Shown here: one piece after another, positions 32,076 to 40,604 of the stretch
Layout: each line of letters begins with the position of its first letter
Position numbering within the stretch: the first letter of the stretch is position 1
Source: RGIG426 sp045640165
Lineage (GTDB): Bacteria; Bacillota; Clostridia; Oscillospirales; Acutalibacteraceae
Assembly (NCBI GenBank): GCA_045640165.1
Contig: JAZUEK010000037.1
Coordinates: forward strand, 1-64,000
Direction of reading: 5' to 3'
DNA: 64,000 nt
Position numbers and translations under genes: made by a program
Notes under the pieces: model-generated
What the model saw: only the letters and a program-made list of their open reading frames with translations
Databases searched by the model: none
Told to the model about the DNA's origin: nothing

Positions 32076-32144
32076 GATGCTCTTTATGTTCAGCGGTAAA
32101 TCCGGCGGAAATCGTGAACAATTTATAAATCTTTATAAATGTAC

Positions 32145-32173
32145 TTGCACTTTCCCAAAAAAACGGATACAAT
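32145..32173 (+). promoter_or_regulatory. Promoter of the RING-like protein and galU
   Basis: TTGCAC (32145-32150), 17-base spacer, TACAAT (32168-32173), divergent from the dockerin promoter. Confidence 0.75.
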
Positions 32174-32206
32174 AGAGGACAGCCACTCTTGAAAGGAGGC
32201 GTTTGC

Positions 32207-33214
32207 ATGTTCTTTTCCGAAGGGCAATCCTGCCCCGTCTGTCAAAAACCGTTCCAAAAAGAAGACGATATCGTCGTGTGCCCCGTATGCGGCGCGCCGC
32301 ATCACCGCGCATGCTATTTGGAAACCGGTCATTGCCACTTTGAGGCCACCCACGGCACGGCTGACCAATGGTCTCGCGACAAAGCGACGGCCGCCGCGCC
32401 GAAAACCGCGCAAGCGACTACCCGTCGCTGTCCTCATTGCGGATTTGACAATCCCGAATTTGCCGAATTCTGCGGCCATTGCGGACGACCCGTAGAAACC
32501 GCCGATTTCAGCGAACCGGACGAATCGGAAAACCCGAACGCCTCTGCGCCGTTCGGCGGAATGCCGTTTCCCGGCGGCGCGTTCCGCGAATTCACCTACG
32601 TCCCGTTCCGCGCCAACGTGCAAAACACCGGCGGCGTCGATCCTGACGCGGAAATCGGCGACGCAAAAGCGGCGGACGTAGCTCGTGTGGTTGCTCGTAA
32701 CGAACACTATTATATGCCGACGTTCCAAAAATTTGAACAAACCGGAAAATCCGTCAAATGGAACTGGGCGGCGTTCATCTTCACCCCATTCTGGCTTCTC
32801 TATCGCAAATGCTATTTGACAGGTGGGTTGATGCTGCTCTTCTCGCTGTTGCAACAAGTCATCGTCAACTATATCGAAATCGTCAAACTCGACCTGTTCT
32901 CCATCGGCAGCAGTTACGCCGATATGATGGAACGCATTCAGGTCTGTATGGCGGACGATTCCCTCAACAAATATCTCACCATCATCTCGCTGTTTACGCT
33001 GGTTTCCGCCGTGCTTCACGTATTCTTCGCCTGTTGCGGCAACGCCATCTACGAGCATTCCTGCCTGACGAAGATTCGCACCGCAAAACAGAAATTCGGC
33101 GACGGCTACCGCGATATGCTTCCCGTTGTGGGCGGCGTATCGGCAGGACTCGCGCTGCTTTCCTACTGCGCGTGGTATTTCCTGCCGCTCGTGCTCGAAA
33201 CCTTCTTACTGTAA
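32207..33214 (+). CDS. RING-like zinc finger / zinc ribbon / DUF2628-like membrane protein
   Basis: 335 residues. N-terminal prokaryotic RING-like finger: CPVCQKPFQKEDDIVVCPVC followed by GAPHHRACYLETGHC (about 6-40). A zinc ribbon RCPHCGFDNPEFAEFCGHCG lies at about 73-92, then a Gly/Pro-rich stretch. From about 180 a DUF2628-like region starts KWNWAAFIFTPFWLLYRKCY, followed by about three or four membrane helices. Start ATG 32207 is placed 7 bases after AAAGGAGG. Proteins of this layout are common in Clostridia with no known function; the zinc modules are predicted to be cytoplasmic. Cotranscribed with galU (14-base gap). Confidence 0.78.
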   Translation: MFFSEGQSCPVCQKPFQKEDDIVVCPVCGAPHHRACYLETGHCHFEATHGTADQWSRDKATAAAPKTAQATTRRCPHCGFDNPEFAEFCGHCGRPVETADFSEPDESENPNASAPFGGMPFPGGAFREFTYVPFRANVQNTGGVDPDAEIGDAKAADVARVVARNEHYYMPTFQKFEQTGKSVKWNWAAFIFTPFWLLYRKCYLTGGLMLLFSLLQQVIVNYIEIVKLDLFSIGSSYADMMERIQVCMADDSLNKYLTIISLFTLVSAVLHVFFACCGNAIYEHSCLTKIRTAKQKFGDGYRDMLPVVGGVSAGLALLSYCAWYFLPLVLETFLL

Positions 33215-33227
33215 AGGAGAAATCACT

Positions 33228-34100
33228 ATGGCAAAAGTCAAAAAAGCGGTCATTCCGGCGGCAGGTCTCGGCACGCGTGTGCTTCCTGCCTCCAAAGTAA
33301 TGCCGAAAGAAATGCTCCCCATCGTCGATCGCCCGGCGATTCAGTATATCGTAGAAGAAGCAGTCAAATCCGGTATTGAGGATATTCTTATCATCACCAA
33401 CCGCGGCAAGGGACTGATCGAAGACCACTTCGACCACGCCGTCGAGCTGGAACAGCGCCTCGAAGTCTCCGGCAAACTTGATGACCTCGACGAAGTGCGC
33501 CGCATTACCGACCTTGCGAACATCACCTTTGTGCGCCAAAAAGAGACGAAAGGTCTCGGCCACGCGGTGCTGTGCGCCAAATCGTTCGTCGGCGACGAGC
33601 CGTTTGCCGTGCTTTACGGCGACGACGTCATTATCGGCGACGACCCTGCCTGCGCCCAACTGTGCCGCGCGTTTGAAGCCCACGGCAAAGGCGTTCTCGG
33701 TATCCACGAGGTATCCGCCGAAGCCATCGGCAAATATAGCTCGGTCAAAATCGAGCCCACCGGCGACGGTTGTTTTTACATATCGGATATGGTCGAAAAG
33801 CCGAAGCCGGACGAGGTGATGTCCCCCTACGCCATTCTCGGCCGCGTGGTGCTCACACCGGACATCTTCCCGATTTTGGAGCAGACCGCGCCCGGTGCCG
33901 GCGGCGAAATCCAACTCACCGACGCGATGAAAATGCTCGCGCGCACCGTCGGTATGACCGGCGTTCCGTTCACCGGCACGCGCTACGATATGGGCAACAA
34001 GCTCGGCATCTTGCAGGCGAACTGCGAAGTCGCCCTCTCTCGCCCCGACCTCGGTGAAGAATTCAAAGCGTACTTAAAAGAACTCGTCGCCACGTTCTAA
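33228..34100 (+). CDS. galU: UTP-glucose-1-phosphate uridylyltransferase GalU
   Basis: Makes UDP-glucose for cell envelope glycans and glycolipids. 290 residues. Nucleotide-binding start IPAAGLGTRVLPASKVMPKE, uridine-binding VEEAVKSGIEDILIIT, metal/sugar site VLYGDDVI and PGAGGEIQLTDAM. ATG 33228 follows AAGGAGA. Confidence 0.96.
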   Translation: MAKVKKAVIPAAGLGTRVLPASKVMPKEMLPIVDRPAIQYIVEEAVKSGIEDILIITNRGKGLIEDHFDHAVELEQRLEVSGKLDDLDEVRRITDLANITFVRQKETKGLGHAVLCAKSFVGDEPFAVLYGDDVIIGDDPACAQLCRAFEAHGKGVLGIHEVSAEAIGKYSSVKIEPTGDGCFYISDMVEKPKPDEVMSPYAILGRVVLTPDIFPILEQTAPGAGGEIQLTDAMKMLARTVGMTGVPFTGTRYDMGNKLGILQANCEVALSRPDLGEEFKAYLKELVATF

Positions 34101-34149
34101 AAAACACATAAAAAAGAGTTGGTGGATTTCGCTTTTACTTCCGGCGGCG

Positions 34150-34325
34150 TTGTAGGGGTCATTCACGAATGACCCCCTCGCGGTCGGTGCGACATTTCAA
34201 AATGGGGCGATTCTTGAATCGCCCCTACAGACACAACTCAAATTCTCTTGTAGGGGCTGGCGTCCCCGACAGTCCATTGGTCGGTGCAAAATTCTAAAAC
34301 GGCAGGAGCAAGCCCCTGCCCTACG
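34150..34325. repeat. Cluster of GTAGGG...CCCTAC hairpin repeat modules (copy 2)
   Basis: Holds GTAGGGGTCATTCACGAATG (34152-34176), GGGGCGATTCTTGAATCGCC (34204-34228) and TTGTAGGGGCTGGCGTCCCC (about 34249-34279), the same three modules as at 7041-7176 but reordered. A fourth hairpin GGCAGGAGCAAGCCCCTGCC follows (about 34301-34320). Non-coding region between galU and groEL. Confidence 0.65.
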
Positions 34326-34348
34326 TCATCACCCAAAACAAGTTCAAA

Positions 34349-34378
34349 AAAAGAGCAGGACTTTCGTCCTGCTCTTTT
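34349..34378. terminator. Bidirectional terminator between galU and groEL
   Basis: Perfect stem AAAAGAGCAGGAC / GTCCTGCTCTTTT with TTTC loop, serving convergent galU (rightward) and groEL (leftward). Confidence 0.92.
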
Positions 34379-34389
34379 CCTTATTGGAA

Positions 34390-36018
34390 TTAGTACATAC
34401 CGCCCATATCGGCGCCGCCTGCCGGCATCGCCGGTTGCGGTTCTTTGATATCGGTGACGAGCGATTCGGTGGTCAGCACCATCGCCGCGACCGACGCCGC
34501 GTTTTGCAGCGCGGAACGGGTCACTTTCGTCGGGTCAACAATGCCGGCCTCAAACATATCGGTGTAGGCATCGCCGGCGAAATCGTAGCCGTAGTTGACT
34601 TTCTCGCTGGTACGGATTTTGTCGATGATGACACTGCCCTCCATGCCGGCGTTGAGCGCGATTTGGCGCACCGGCTCTTCGAGCGCTTTTTTGACGATGC
34701 AAAGGCCGGTTTTCTCGTCGCCGTCGGCGGCTTCAATCATCGGATCCAGCACCGCAAGCGCGTTGACAAGCGCCACACCACCGCCGGCAACGATGCCCTC
34801 TTCCACCGCGGCTTTGGTGGAGGAAAGCGCGTCCTCGATGCGGAGTTTTATCTCTTTCATCTCGACCTCGGTCGCGGCGCCGACTTTGATAACCGCCACA
34901 CCGCCGGCGAGTTTCGCGAGGCGCTCTTGCAGCTTCTCGCGATCGAAATCGGAGTTGGTGTTTTCGATTTGGGTGCGGATTTGCGCCACACGACCGGCAA
35001 TTGCATCCGCGTCGCCGGCGCCGTCCACGATGATGGTGTTTTCTTTTTGCACTTTCACCTGGCGCGCACGACCGAGCAGGTCGATGGTGGTTTCTTTCAG
35101 GTCCAAACCAACCTCGTCGGAGATGACCGTACCGCCGGTGAGAGTTGCGATATCCTGCAGCATCTCTTTGCGGCGATCACCAAAACCGGGGGCTTTGACC
35201 GCAACGCACGTGAACGTGCCGCGGAGTTTGTTAACGATAAGGGTGGTCAGCGCCTCGCCCTCGATGTCCTCAGCGATGATAACCAGTTTTTTGCCGGCCT
35301 GCAGCACCTGCTCGAGCAACGGCAAAATGTCTTGGATGTTGGAGATTTTCTTGTCGGTAATCAGCAAGAACGCATCGTCGATAACCGCTTCCATTTTGTC
35401 GGTATCGGTGACCATATACGGCGTGATGTAGCCGCGGTCAAACTGCATACCCTCGACCACCTCGGAATAGGTGTCGGCGGTTTTGGACTCCTCGATGGTG
35501 ATAACACCGTCGGCAGACACTTTCTCCATCGCCTCGGCAATCAAGTTGCCGATGGCTTCGTCGCCGGCGGAGATGGTCGCCACACGGGCGATATCGGTCG
35601 AGCCGGAAACGGTTTTCGAGTTCTCGGCAACACGCGCCACCACCGCGTCCACGGCTTTTTGGATGCCGCGTTTCACGCCGACCGGATTCGCGCCGGCCGC
35701 GACGTTTTTCATACCTTCGCGGATAAGCGCTTGGGCGAGCAGGGTCGCGGTGGTCGTGCCGTCACCGGCGATGTCGTTCGTTTTGGTCGCAACCTCTTTC
35801 ACGAGTTGCGCGCCCATATTCTCGAACGGGTCTTCCAGTTCAATTTCTTTCGCGATGGTCACACCGTCGTTGGTAATCAGCGGCGCACCATACTGTTTGT
35901 CGAGCACCACGTTGCGACCGCGCGGACCCATCGTAATTTTCACGGTATCGGCGAGTTTATCCACACCTGTTTGCAACGCTTTACGGGCTTCTTCGCCGTA
36001 CAAAATCTGTTTTGCCAT
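34390..36018 (-). CDS. groL: Chaperonin GroEL
   Basis: 60-kDa chaperonin, 542 residues. Nucleotide-binding GPRGRNVVLD and GDGTTTATLLAQ, ENSKTVSGS, and GGGVALVNA near the end; C-terminal Gly/Met-rich tail PAMPAGGADMGGMY. Second gene of the CIRCE-controlled groES-groEL operon, 23 bases after groES. Confidence 0.98.
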   Translation of the reverse strand: MAKQILYGEEARKALQTGVDKLADTVKITMGPRGRNVVLDKQYGAPLITNDGVTIAKEIELEDPFENMGAQLVKEVATKTNDIAGDGTTTATLLAQALIREGMKNVAAGANPVGVKRGIQKAVDAVVARVAENSKTVSGSTDIARVATISAGDEAIGNLIAEAMEKVSADGVITIEESKTADTYSEVVEGMQFDRGYITPYMVTDTDKMEAVIDDAFLLITDKKISNIQDILPLLEQVLQAGKKLVIIAEDIEGEALTTLIVNKLRGTFTCVAVKAPGFGDRRKEMLQDIATLTGGTVISDEVGLDLKETTIDLLGRARQVKVQKENTIIVDGAGDADAIAGRVAQIRTQIENTNSDFDREKLQERLAKLAGGVAVIKVGAATEVEMKEIKLRIEDALSSTKAAVEEGIVAGGGVALVNALAVLDPMIEAADGDEKTGLCIVKKALEEPVRQIALNAGMEGSVIIDKIRTSEKVNYGYDFAGDAYTDMFEAGIVDPTKVTRSALQNAASVAAMVLTTESLVTDIKEPQPAMPAGGADMGGMY

Positions 36019-36041
36019 AATGCAAAGTCTCCTTCAAAAAA

Positions 36042-36326
36042 TTATTCGACAATCGCAAGAATGTCGTTTTGGCGGACGATCATATACTCCACGCCGTCCA
36101 GTTTCACCTCGGTACCGGCGTATTTGCTCGTAAGCACTTTGTCGCCGACCTTAACGTACATTTGGACTTCTTTGCCGTCCACAACGCCACCGGGACCGAC
36201 CGCTTTAATTTCCGCGACCTGGGGTTTCTCTTTCGCCGCGCCGGCGAGGATAATACCGCTCTTCGTGGTCTCCTCCGCTTCGACGAACTGCAGTACCACA
36301 CGGTCCGCTAACGGTTTGATGTTCAT
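36042..36326 (-). CDS. groS: Co-chaperonin GroES
   Basis: 10-kDa heptameric lid of GroEL, 94 residues. Starts MNIKPLADRVVLQFVEAEET; the mobile loop ETTKSGIILAGAAKEKPQ and the C-terminal YMIVRQNDILAIVE are typical. First gene of the operon, preceded by GGGAGG and a CIRCE element. Confidence 0.98.
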   Translation of the reverse strand: MNIKPLADRVVLQFVEAEETTKSGIILAGAAKEKPQVAEIKAVGPGGVVDGKEVQMYVKVGDKVLTSKYAGTEVKLDGVEYMIVRQNDILAIVE

Positions 36327-36366
36327 ACCTTTGCCTCCCTTTTATGTCAATGAAAAAATAGACGTT

Positions 36367-36393
36367 TTAGCACTCACACTTCGCGAGTGCTAA
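36367..36393. promoter_or_regulatory. CIRCE element (HrcA operator)
   Basis: Perfect TTAGCACTC-N9-GAGTGCTAA inverted repeat between the groES promoter and start codon. Predicts HrcA repression and heat-shock induction of groES-groEL. Confidence 0.98.
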
Positions 36394-36398
36394 ATCTT

Positions 36399-36426
36399 AT
36401 TATAGCCGTTTTTTTGGAAAAATCAA
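36399..36426 (-). promoter_or_regulatory. groES-groEL promoter
   Basis: Minus-strand TTGATT (36421-36426), 16-base spacer, TATAAT (36399-36404), with CIRCE immediately downstream of the -10. Confidence 0.85.
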
Positions 36427-36473
36427 GCGAATTTTGCGAACTTTTTCCATTATTTACGATTTCTTTACAAAAC

Positions 36474-36505
36474 AAAGGCGTAAAGGCTTTTGCCTTTACG
36501 CCTTT
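36474..36505 (-). terminator. Terminator of the DUF1846 gene
   Basis: Perfect 14-bp stem AAAGGCGTAAAGGC / GCCTTTACGCCTTT with AAAA loop, 11 bases after the stop at 36517, followed by T-rich sequence in the minus direction. Confidence 0.88.
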
Positions 36506-36516
36506 GAGGTTCTCTC

Positions 36517-38001
36517 TTAGCGATGGAACAGTTTTTTCGTTTGATAATTCGGCTCGCACGTCACCATAATGCCGAGGTTTTTCAGGGTCTTATCGTCCAC
36601 CTGAGACAAAATCACCGACGAGTGCAGTTGGCAATTTTGGAGTTTCGGCAGTTGGTCGAGCGCACGCTTGGCGTTTTCGTCCGTCACAGCGCACACCGAC
36701 AACGCCAGCAAAATTTCGTCCACGTGCAACCGCGGATTGTGGTTGCCGAGATAGGCGGTTTTCAGTTGCTGAATCGGCTCGAGCACTTCCGGCGACAAGA
36801 GATGAATGCTGTCGTCGGTGCCGCCGAAAATTTTAAGCGTGTTCAGAAGCACCGACGAACACGCGCCGAGAAGACGCGAGGTTTTGCCGGTCACGAGCGT
36901 GCCATCCGGCAACTCGAGCGCGGCGGCAGGCTCTTCGGTGAGCACTGCTTTTTCCAAAGCCGCCGACACGACCGGACGGTCGGCGAGAGTCACCCCGGCC
37001 TGCTTCATCAGCAGTTCGATTTTATAAATCGGCTCGTCAGGGGCAAGACCTTTACGATTTTCGCACTGTGCGGCATAGTAGCGGCGGATAATTTCCTGCC
37101 GTGCGGCATTGCAAACCGCGTCGTCATCCACAATACAGTAGCCGGCCATATTCACGCCCATATCCGTCGGCGATTTGTAGGGGCATTCGCCGTAAATCCG
37201 CTCGAAAATCGCGGAAAGCACGGGGAAAATCTCCACGTCGCGGTTGTAGTTGACGGTGGTTTCGCCGTAGGCTTCAAGATGAAACGGGTCAATCATATTC
37301 ACGTCGTCCAAATCGGCGGTCGCCGCTTCGTACGCGAGGTTAACGGGGTGTTTCAAAGGCAAATTCCAAATCGGGAACGTCTCAAACTTTGCGTAGCCGG
37401 CGCGGTTGCCGCGTTTGTGCTCGTGATAAAGCTGAGACAGACACACCGCCATTTTGCCGCTACCCGGTCCCGGTGCCGTCACCACAACGAGGCGGCGCGA
37501 GGTCTCGATAAACTGGTTTTTACCATAGCCGTCGTCGCTGACAATCAGCGGAATGTTCGAGGGGTATCCGGCAATCGTATAGTTGCGATACACCGTCATA
37601 CCGAGGCTTTCAAGGCGTTTTTCAAACGCCACCACCGCCGGTTGGTCGGTGTAACGGGTAATGACCACGCTACCGACGAACAAACCGATACCGCGGAACG
37701 CATCAATCAGGCGCAACACGTCCAAGTCGTAGGTAATTCCAAGGTCGCCGCGCACTTTGTTTTTCTCGATGTCTCCGGCATTGATAGCAATGACGATTTC
37801 CGCCTCATCCTTCATTTGGAGAAGCATTCTCACTTTACTGTCCGGCTGAAATCCGGGAAGCACACGAGACGCATGGTAGTCGTCGAACAACTTGCCGCCG
37901 AATTCCAGATACAGTTTGCCGCCGAACTTTTGAATGCGCTCACGGATATGCTCCGACTGCATCTTTAGGTATTGATCGTTGTCAAATCCGGTTTTTGTCA
38001 T
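36517..38001 (-). CDS. DUF1846 / UPF0371 family protein
   Basis: 494 residues, the normal length for this conserved Firmicutes/Actinobacteria family. Recognised by the N-terminus GFDNDQYLKMQSEHIRERI, KLYLEFGGKLFDDYHASRVL, the P-loop-like VTAPGPGSGKMAVCLSQLYH and FETFPIWNLPLKHPVNLAYE. Biochemical function is not established. I placed the start at ATG 38001 (MTKTGFDN), downstream of a good promoter; the longer frame would begin upstream of that promoter. Monocistronic. Confidence 0.88.
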   Translation of the reverse strand: MTKTGFDNDQYLKMQSEHIRERIQKFGGKLYLEFGGKLFDDYHASRVLPGFQPDSKVRMLLQMKDEAEIVIAINAGDIEKNKVRGDLGITYDLDVLRLIDAFRGIGLFVGSVVITRYTDQPAVVAFEKRLESLGMTVYRNYTIAGYPSNIPLIVSDDGYGKNQFIETSRRLVVVTAPGPGSGKMAVCLSQLYHEHKRGNRAGYAKFETFPIWNLPLKHPVNLAYEAATADLDDVNMIDPFHLEAYGETTVNYNRDVEIFPVLSAIFERIYGECPYKSPTDMGVNMAGYCIVDDDAVCNAARQEIIRRYYAAQCENRKGLAPDEPIYKIELLMKQAGVTLADRPVVSAALEKAVLTEEPAAALELPDGTLVTGKTSRLLGACSSVLLNTLKIFGGTDDSIHLLSPEVLEPIQQLKTAYLGNHNPRLHVDEILLALSVCAVTDENAKRALDQLPKLQNCQLHSSVILSQVDDKTLKNLGIMVTCEPNYQTKKLFHR

Positions 38002-38043
38002 ACGTCCCACACTCGCTTTCGCTCTGTTTTCAAACACGAAAAT

Positions 38044-38072
38044 ATTATACCGCAAATTTCGTCGGATTTCAA
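38044..38072 (-). promoter_or_regulatory. Promoter of the DUF1846 gene
   Basis: Minus-strand TTGAAA (38067-38072), 17-base spacer, TATAAT (38044-38049). Confidence 0.82.
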
Positions 38073-38126
38073 GGGGGAAAATCGGTTTTTTGCGACGATC
38101 TTTGATGGAAAAAAACGGGCGGAGAA

Positions 38127-38155
38127 TTGACATTCCCCATAGGGTGGAGTATAAT
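38127..38155 (+). promoter_or_regulatory. plsY-gpsA promoter
   Basis: TTGACA (38127-38132), 17-base spacer, TATAAT (38150-38155), divergent from the DUF1846 promoter. Confidence 0.9.
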
Positions 38156-38193
38156 AAAAAATGTATGGAAATTAAAAATGGGAGTTTGTCGTT

Positions 38194-38922
38194 ATGTGGA
38201 CTGCACTTCTTGATATCACGCGCGGTTGTGCTTTGCCGATGCTTCTTGCGGCTGTGGTCGCGTATCTGCTCGGCAGCATCAATACCGCCATCATTCTCAC
38301 CAAAGCAAGACAACACGACGATATTCGCGATTACGGCTCCGGTAACGCCGGCGCCACCAACGTGCTCCGCACGCAAGGTTGGGGTCCGGCCATTGCCACC
38401 GGCTTAGGCGATTTGCTCAAAAGCCTTATCGCCGTGTTGCTCGGACAATATATTCTCGTCCATTTCAGCGTCGGCGAGTTTGACCCCACCTATCTCAAAT
38501 TTGTCGGCGGTTACTTGGCAGGGCTCTTTTGTATCATCGGCCACCTCTACCCCGTCTATTTCGGCTTCCGTGGCGGCAAAGGCGTGGTTGCCACGCTCGG
38601 TCTGGGACTTATTTTGGATTGGCGCGCCGCCGTGTTGGCGTTGGCGGTTTTCGGTATCGTCGTCGCTCTCACGCGGATGGTCTCCGCCTCTTCCCTTTGC
38701 GCCGGTCTCGGTATGGTCGCCGGCACCTTTCTCTTCCCCACGTTGTTTGACAAGCGCGATTCCACCGTCGTCGGGTTTTGCACCGCGATGATGGGGGTCG
38801 CCGTCTTGTTTGTCTTTTTGAAACACATTCCGAACATTCGCCGCATTTTGAACGGCACCGAAAACCGTTTTGGCGGCGGCACAAAAAAGGAAACGGAAAA
38901 CACCGAAGAACAAGGAGAGTAA
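38194..38922 (+). CDS. plsY: Acyl-phosphate:glycerol-3-phosphate acyltransferase PlsY
   Basis: Membrane acyltransferase that makes lysophosphatidate, first step of phospholipid synthesis. 242 residues, about six helices. Motifs GSGNAGATNVLR (motif 1, phosphate binding) and FGFRGGKGVVATLG (motif 2) are intact, and AYLLGSINTAI precedes them. A charged ~25-residue tail (GGGTKKETENTEEQGE) extends the C-terminus. Operon with gpsA, which supplies its glycerol-3-phosphate substrate. Confidence 0.95.
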   Translation: MWTALLDITRGCALPMLLAAVVAYLLGSINTAIILTKARQHDDIRDYGSGNAGATNVLRTQGWGPAIATGLGDLLKSLIAVLLGQYILVHFSVGEFDPTYLKFVGGYLAGLFCIIGHLYPVYFGFRGGKGVVATLGLGLILDWRAAVLALAVFGIVVALTRMVSASSLCAGLGMVAGTFLFPTLFDKRDSTVVGFCTAMMGVAVLFVFLKHIPNIRRILNGTENRFGGGTKKETENTEEQGE

Positions 38923-38925
38923 CGT

Positions 38926-39921
38926 ATGGCTAAAATTACGGTTTTAGGCTCCGGCGGTTGGGGCGCGGCGTTGGCGGTTATGGCACAACGCTTCGGGCAC
39001 GAGGTAACCCTCTGGTCCCCCTTCCAAAACGAAATTGACGAGATTCGAGAGCACGGCGAACATCGTCGTCTGCTTCCCGGTGTGGCGATTTCTTCGTCGA
39101 TGAAACTGACAACCGACGAATCCTGCGTCAAAGACGCGGATTTGACGCTGATGGTCACTCCGTCCTTCGCGCTTGAGCAAACGGCACAGCGCATTCGCCC
39201 GTATTTTCCGGACGGCGGCATTATCGCCATCGCTACGAAAGGCTTGGAGGAAAACAGTTGCAAACGCTTTTCCCAAATCGTAGAGAGTGCGTTACCGACC
39301 GCTCGCGTAGCCGTGCTGTCCGGCCCCTCCCACGCGGAAGAAGTCGGGCGCGGTGTTCCCACCTCCGTGGTGGCCGCTTCAAAAGATTTGGACACCGCCA
39401 AAGCGGTACAAGATATTCTGATGAACCCCGTTTTTCGCATCTATACCACCGAAGACGTGGTCAGTGTGGAACTGGGCGGCGCGCTTAAAAACGTCATTGC
39501 GCTGTCTGCCGGCATCTGTGACGGACTCCAGATGGGCGACAACACCAAAGCCGCCCTAATGACTCGCGGACTCGCGGAAATGATGCGTCTCGGCGCCGCC
39601 GCCGGCGGAAACGAGCGCACTTTCTCCGGCCTTTCCGGTATGGGCGACCTCATCGTCACCTGCGGCAGTATGCACAGCCGCAACCGCCGTGCCGGTATCC
39701 TCATCGGTCAAGGAACCAAGCCGGAAGACGCCATCAAAGCCGTCGGCACGGTGGAGGGCTATTTGGCGGTCAAAACCGCGGTACGCCTTGCCAAAGAGTA
39801 CGGTGTCGAGATGCCCATCACCGAGGCTTGCTATCGCGTATGTTACGAGGGAGAATCCCCCCGTAACGCCATTGACTTTTTAATGGGACGCCCGAAAAAG
39901 CACGAAACCGACGACGTGTAA
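38926..39921 (+). CDS. gpsA: NAD(P)H-dependent glycerol-3-phosphate dehydrogenase GpsA
   Basis: Reduces dihydroxyacetone phosphate to sn-glycerol-3-phosphate for PlsY. 331 residues. Rossmann motif VLGSGGWGAALAV, VLSGPSHAEEVGRG, catalytic lysine in GGALKNVIALSAG, and FSGLSGMGDLIVTC. Three bases after plsY, with AAGGAGAG as ribosome binding site. Confidence 0.97.
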   Translation: MAKITVLGSGGWGAALAVMAQRFGHEVTLWSPFQNEIDEIREHGEHRRLLPGVAISSSMKLTTDESCVKDADLTLMVTPSFALEQTAQRIRPYFPDGGIIAIATKGLEENSCKRFSQIVESALPTARVAVLSGPSHAEEVGRGVPTSVVAASKDLDTAKAVQDILMNPVFRIYTTEDVVSVELGGALKNVIALSAGICDGLQMGDNTKAALMTRGLAEMMRLGAAAGGNERTFSGLSGMGDLIVTCGSMHSRNRRAGILIGQGTKPEDAIKAVGTVEGYLAVKTAVRLAKEYGVEMPITEACYRVCYEGESPRNAIDFLMGRPKKHETDDV

Positions 39922-39956
39922 CCCATCATCCTCTCCGTTATAAAATAACAAAAAAC

Positions 39957-39990
39957 AACCCCCTCTGTACAACGTACAGAGGGGGTTTTG
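39957..39990. terminator. Bidirectional terminator between gpsA and the pilus operon
   Basis: Perfect 14-bp stem AACCCCCTCTGTAC / GTACAGAGGGGGTT with an AAC loop; T-run to the right and A-run (T-run on the minus strand) to the left. Ends convergent gpsA and pilO transcripts. Confidence 0.92.
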
Positions 39991-40001
39991 TATAGGGTCA
40001 A

Positions 40002-40604
40002 TTAGTAGGTTTCTTCTTCCACTTTCGGGGTCTCTTCATACTCGAAGATAGCGATGTTGGTCGAAACCGAAGCGCTCTCTTGATTGTTTTCGCCTTGCGA
40101 CACCGAGAACGTGATGTTATTAAGAAGACAACCATGCTCCATCTCGTTAAACTGACGAAGAACATTGTAGGCATCCTCGCGCGAATTGGCTTTGAACGTC
40201 ACGGCAATATCACGGCGCCAGCAGTTTTCACCGCGAGACGGCGTGGTAAAGTTCAGCGAGAACGTATCCGTCACACCGAGAATCTGGTTGACCTCATCGG
40301 TCAACTGCACCAAGTTGTTGTAATCGGCAATTTTCGTGAAGTCGGTGACCGTCTCGTCATCGTCATCCAACGAAAGACCGAGGTCTTCCATCCAACCTTT
40401 GAGCACGTTGATGTCTTCCACCACACCGGCGTTCTCATCAGTGGTCGCTTGAATTAAACCGCCGCCTTGACCTTCCGCGCCACGCAGTTCTTCAATGCGC
40501 GATTTGGTCGGCGTAAAGAAGAGCATATACCACAAAGCGGCCACAACGACGAGCGCCAAAATGCCCATCATAATCTTATCACGACTACTCATCTTGTTCG
40601 TCAT
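40002..40604 (-). CDS. pilO: Type IV pilus PilO-like inner-membrane protein
   Basis: 200 residues. One N-terminal membrane helix (about 12-31, IMMGILALVVVAALWYMLFF), a short coiled-coil-like segment, then a ferredoxin-like alpha/beta extracytoplasmic domain (YNVLRQFNEMEHGCLLNNIT is the typical PilO helix-strand). Low sequence conservation; the call rests on topology and position as last gene of pilM-N-O. With PilM and PilN it would form the alignment subcomplex of the assembly machine. Confidence 0.75.
   Translation of the reverse strand: MTNKMSSRDKIMMGILALVVVAALWYMLFFTPTKSRIEELRGAEGQGGGLIQATTDENAGVVEDINVLKGWMEDLGLSLDDDDETVTDFTKIADYNNLVQLTDEVNQILGVTDTFSLNFTTPSRGENCWRRDIAVTFKANSREDAYNVLRQFNEMEHGCLLNNITFSVSQGENNQESASVSTNIAIFEYEETPKVEEETY

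Noticed and set aside
36367..36393. Novel inverted repeat before groES
   Set aside because: It is the standard CIRCE operator of HrcA, so reported as a feature and not as a finding.
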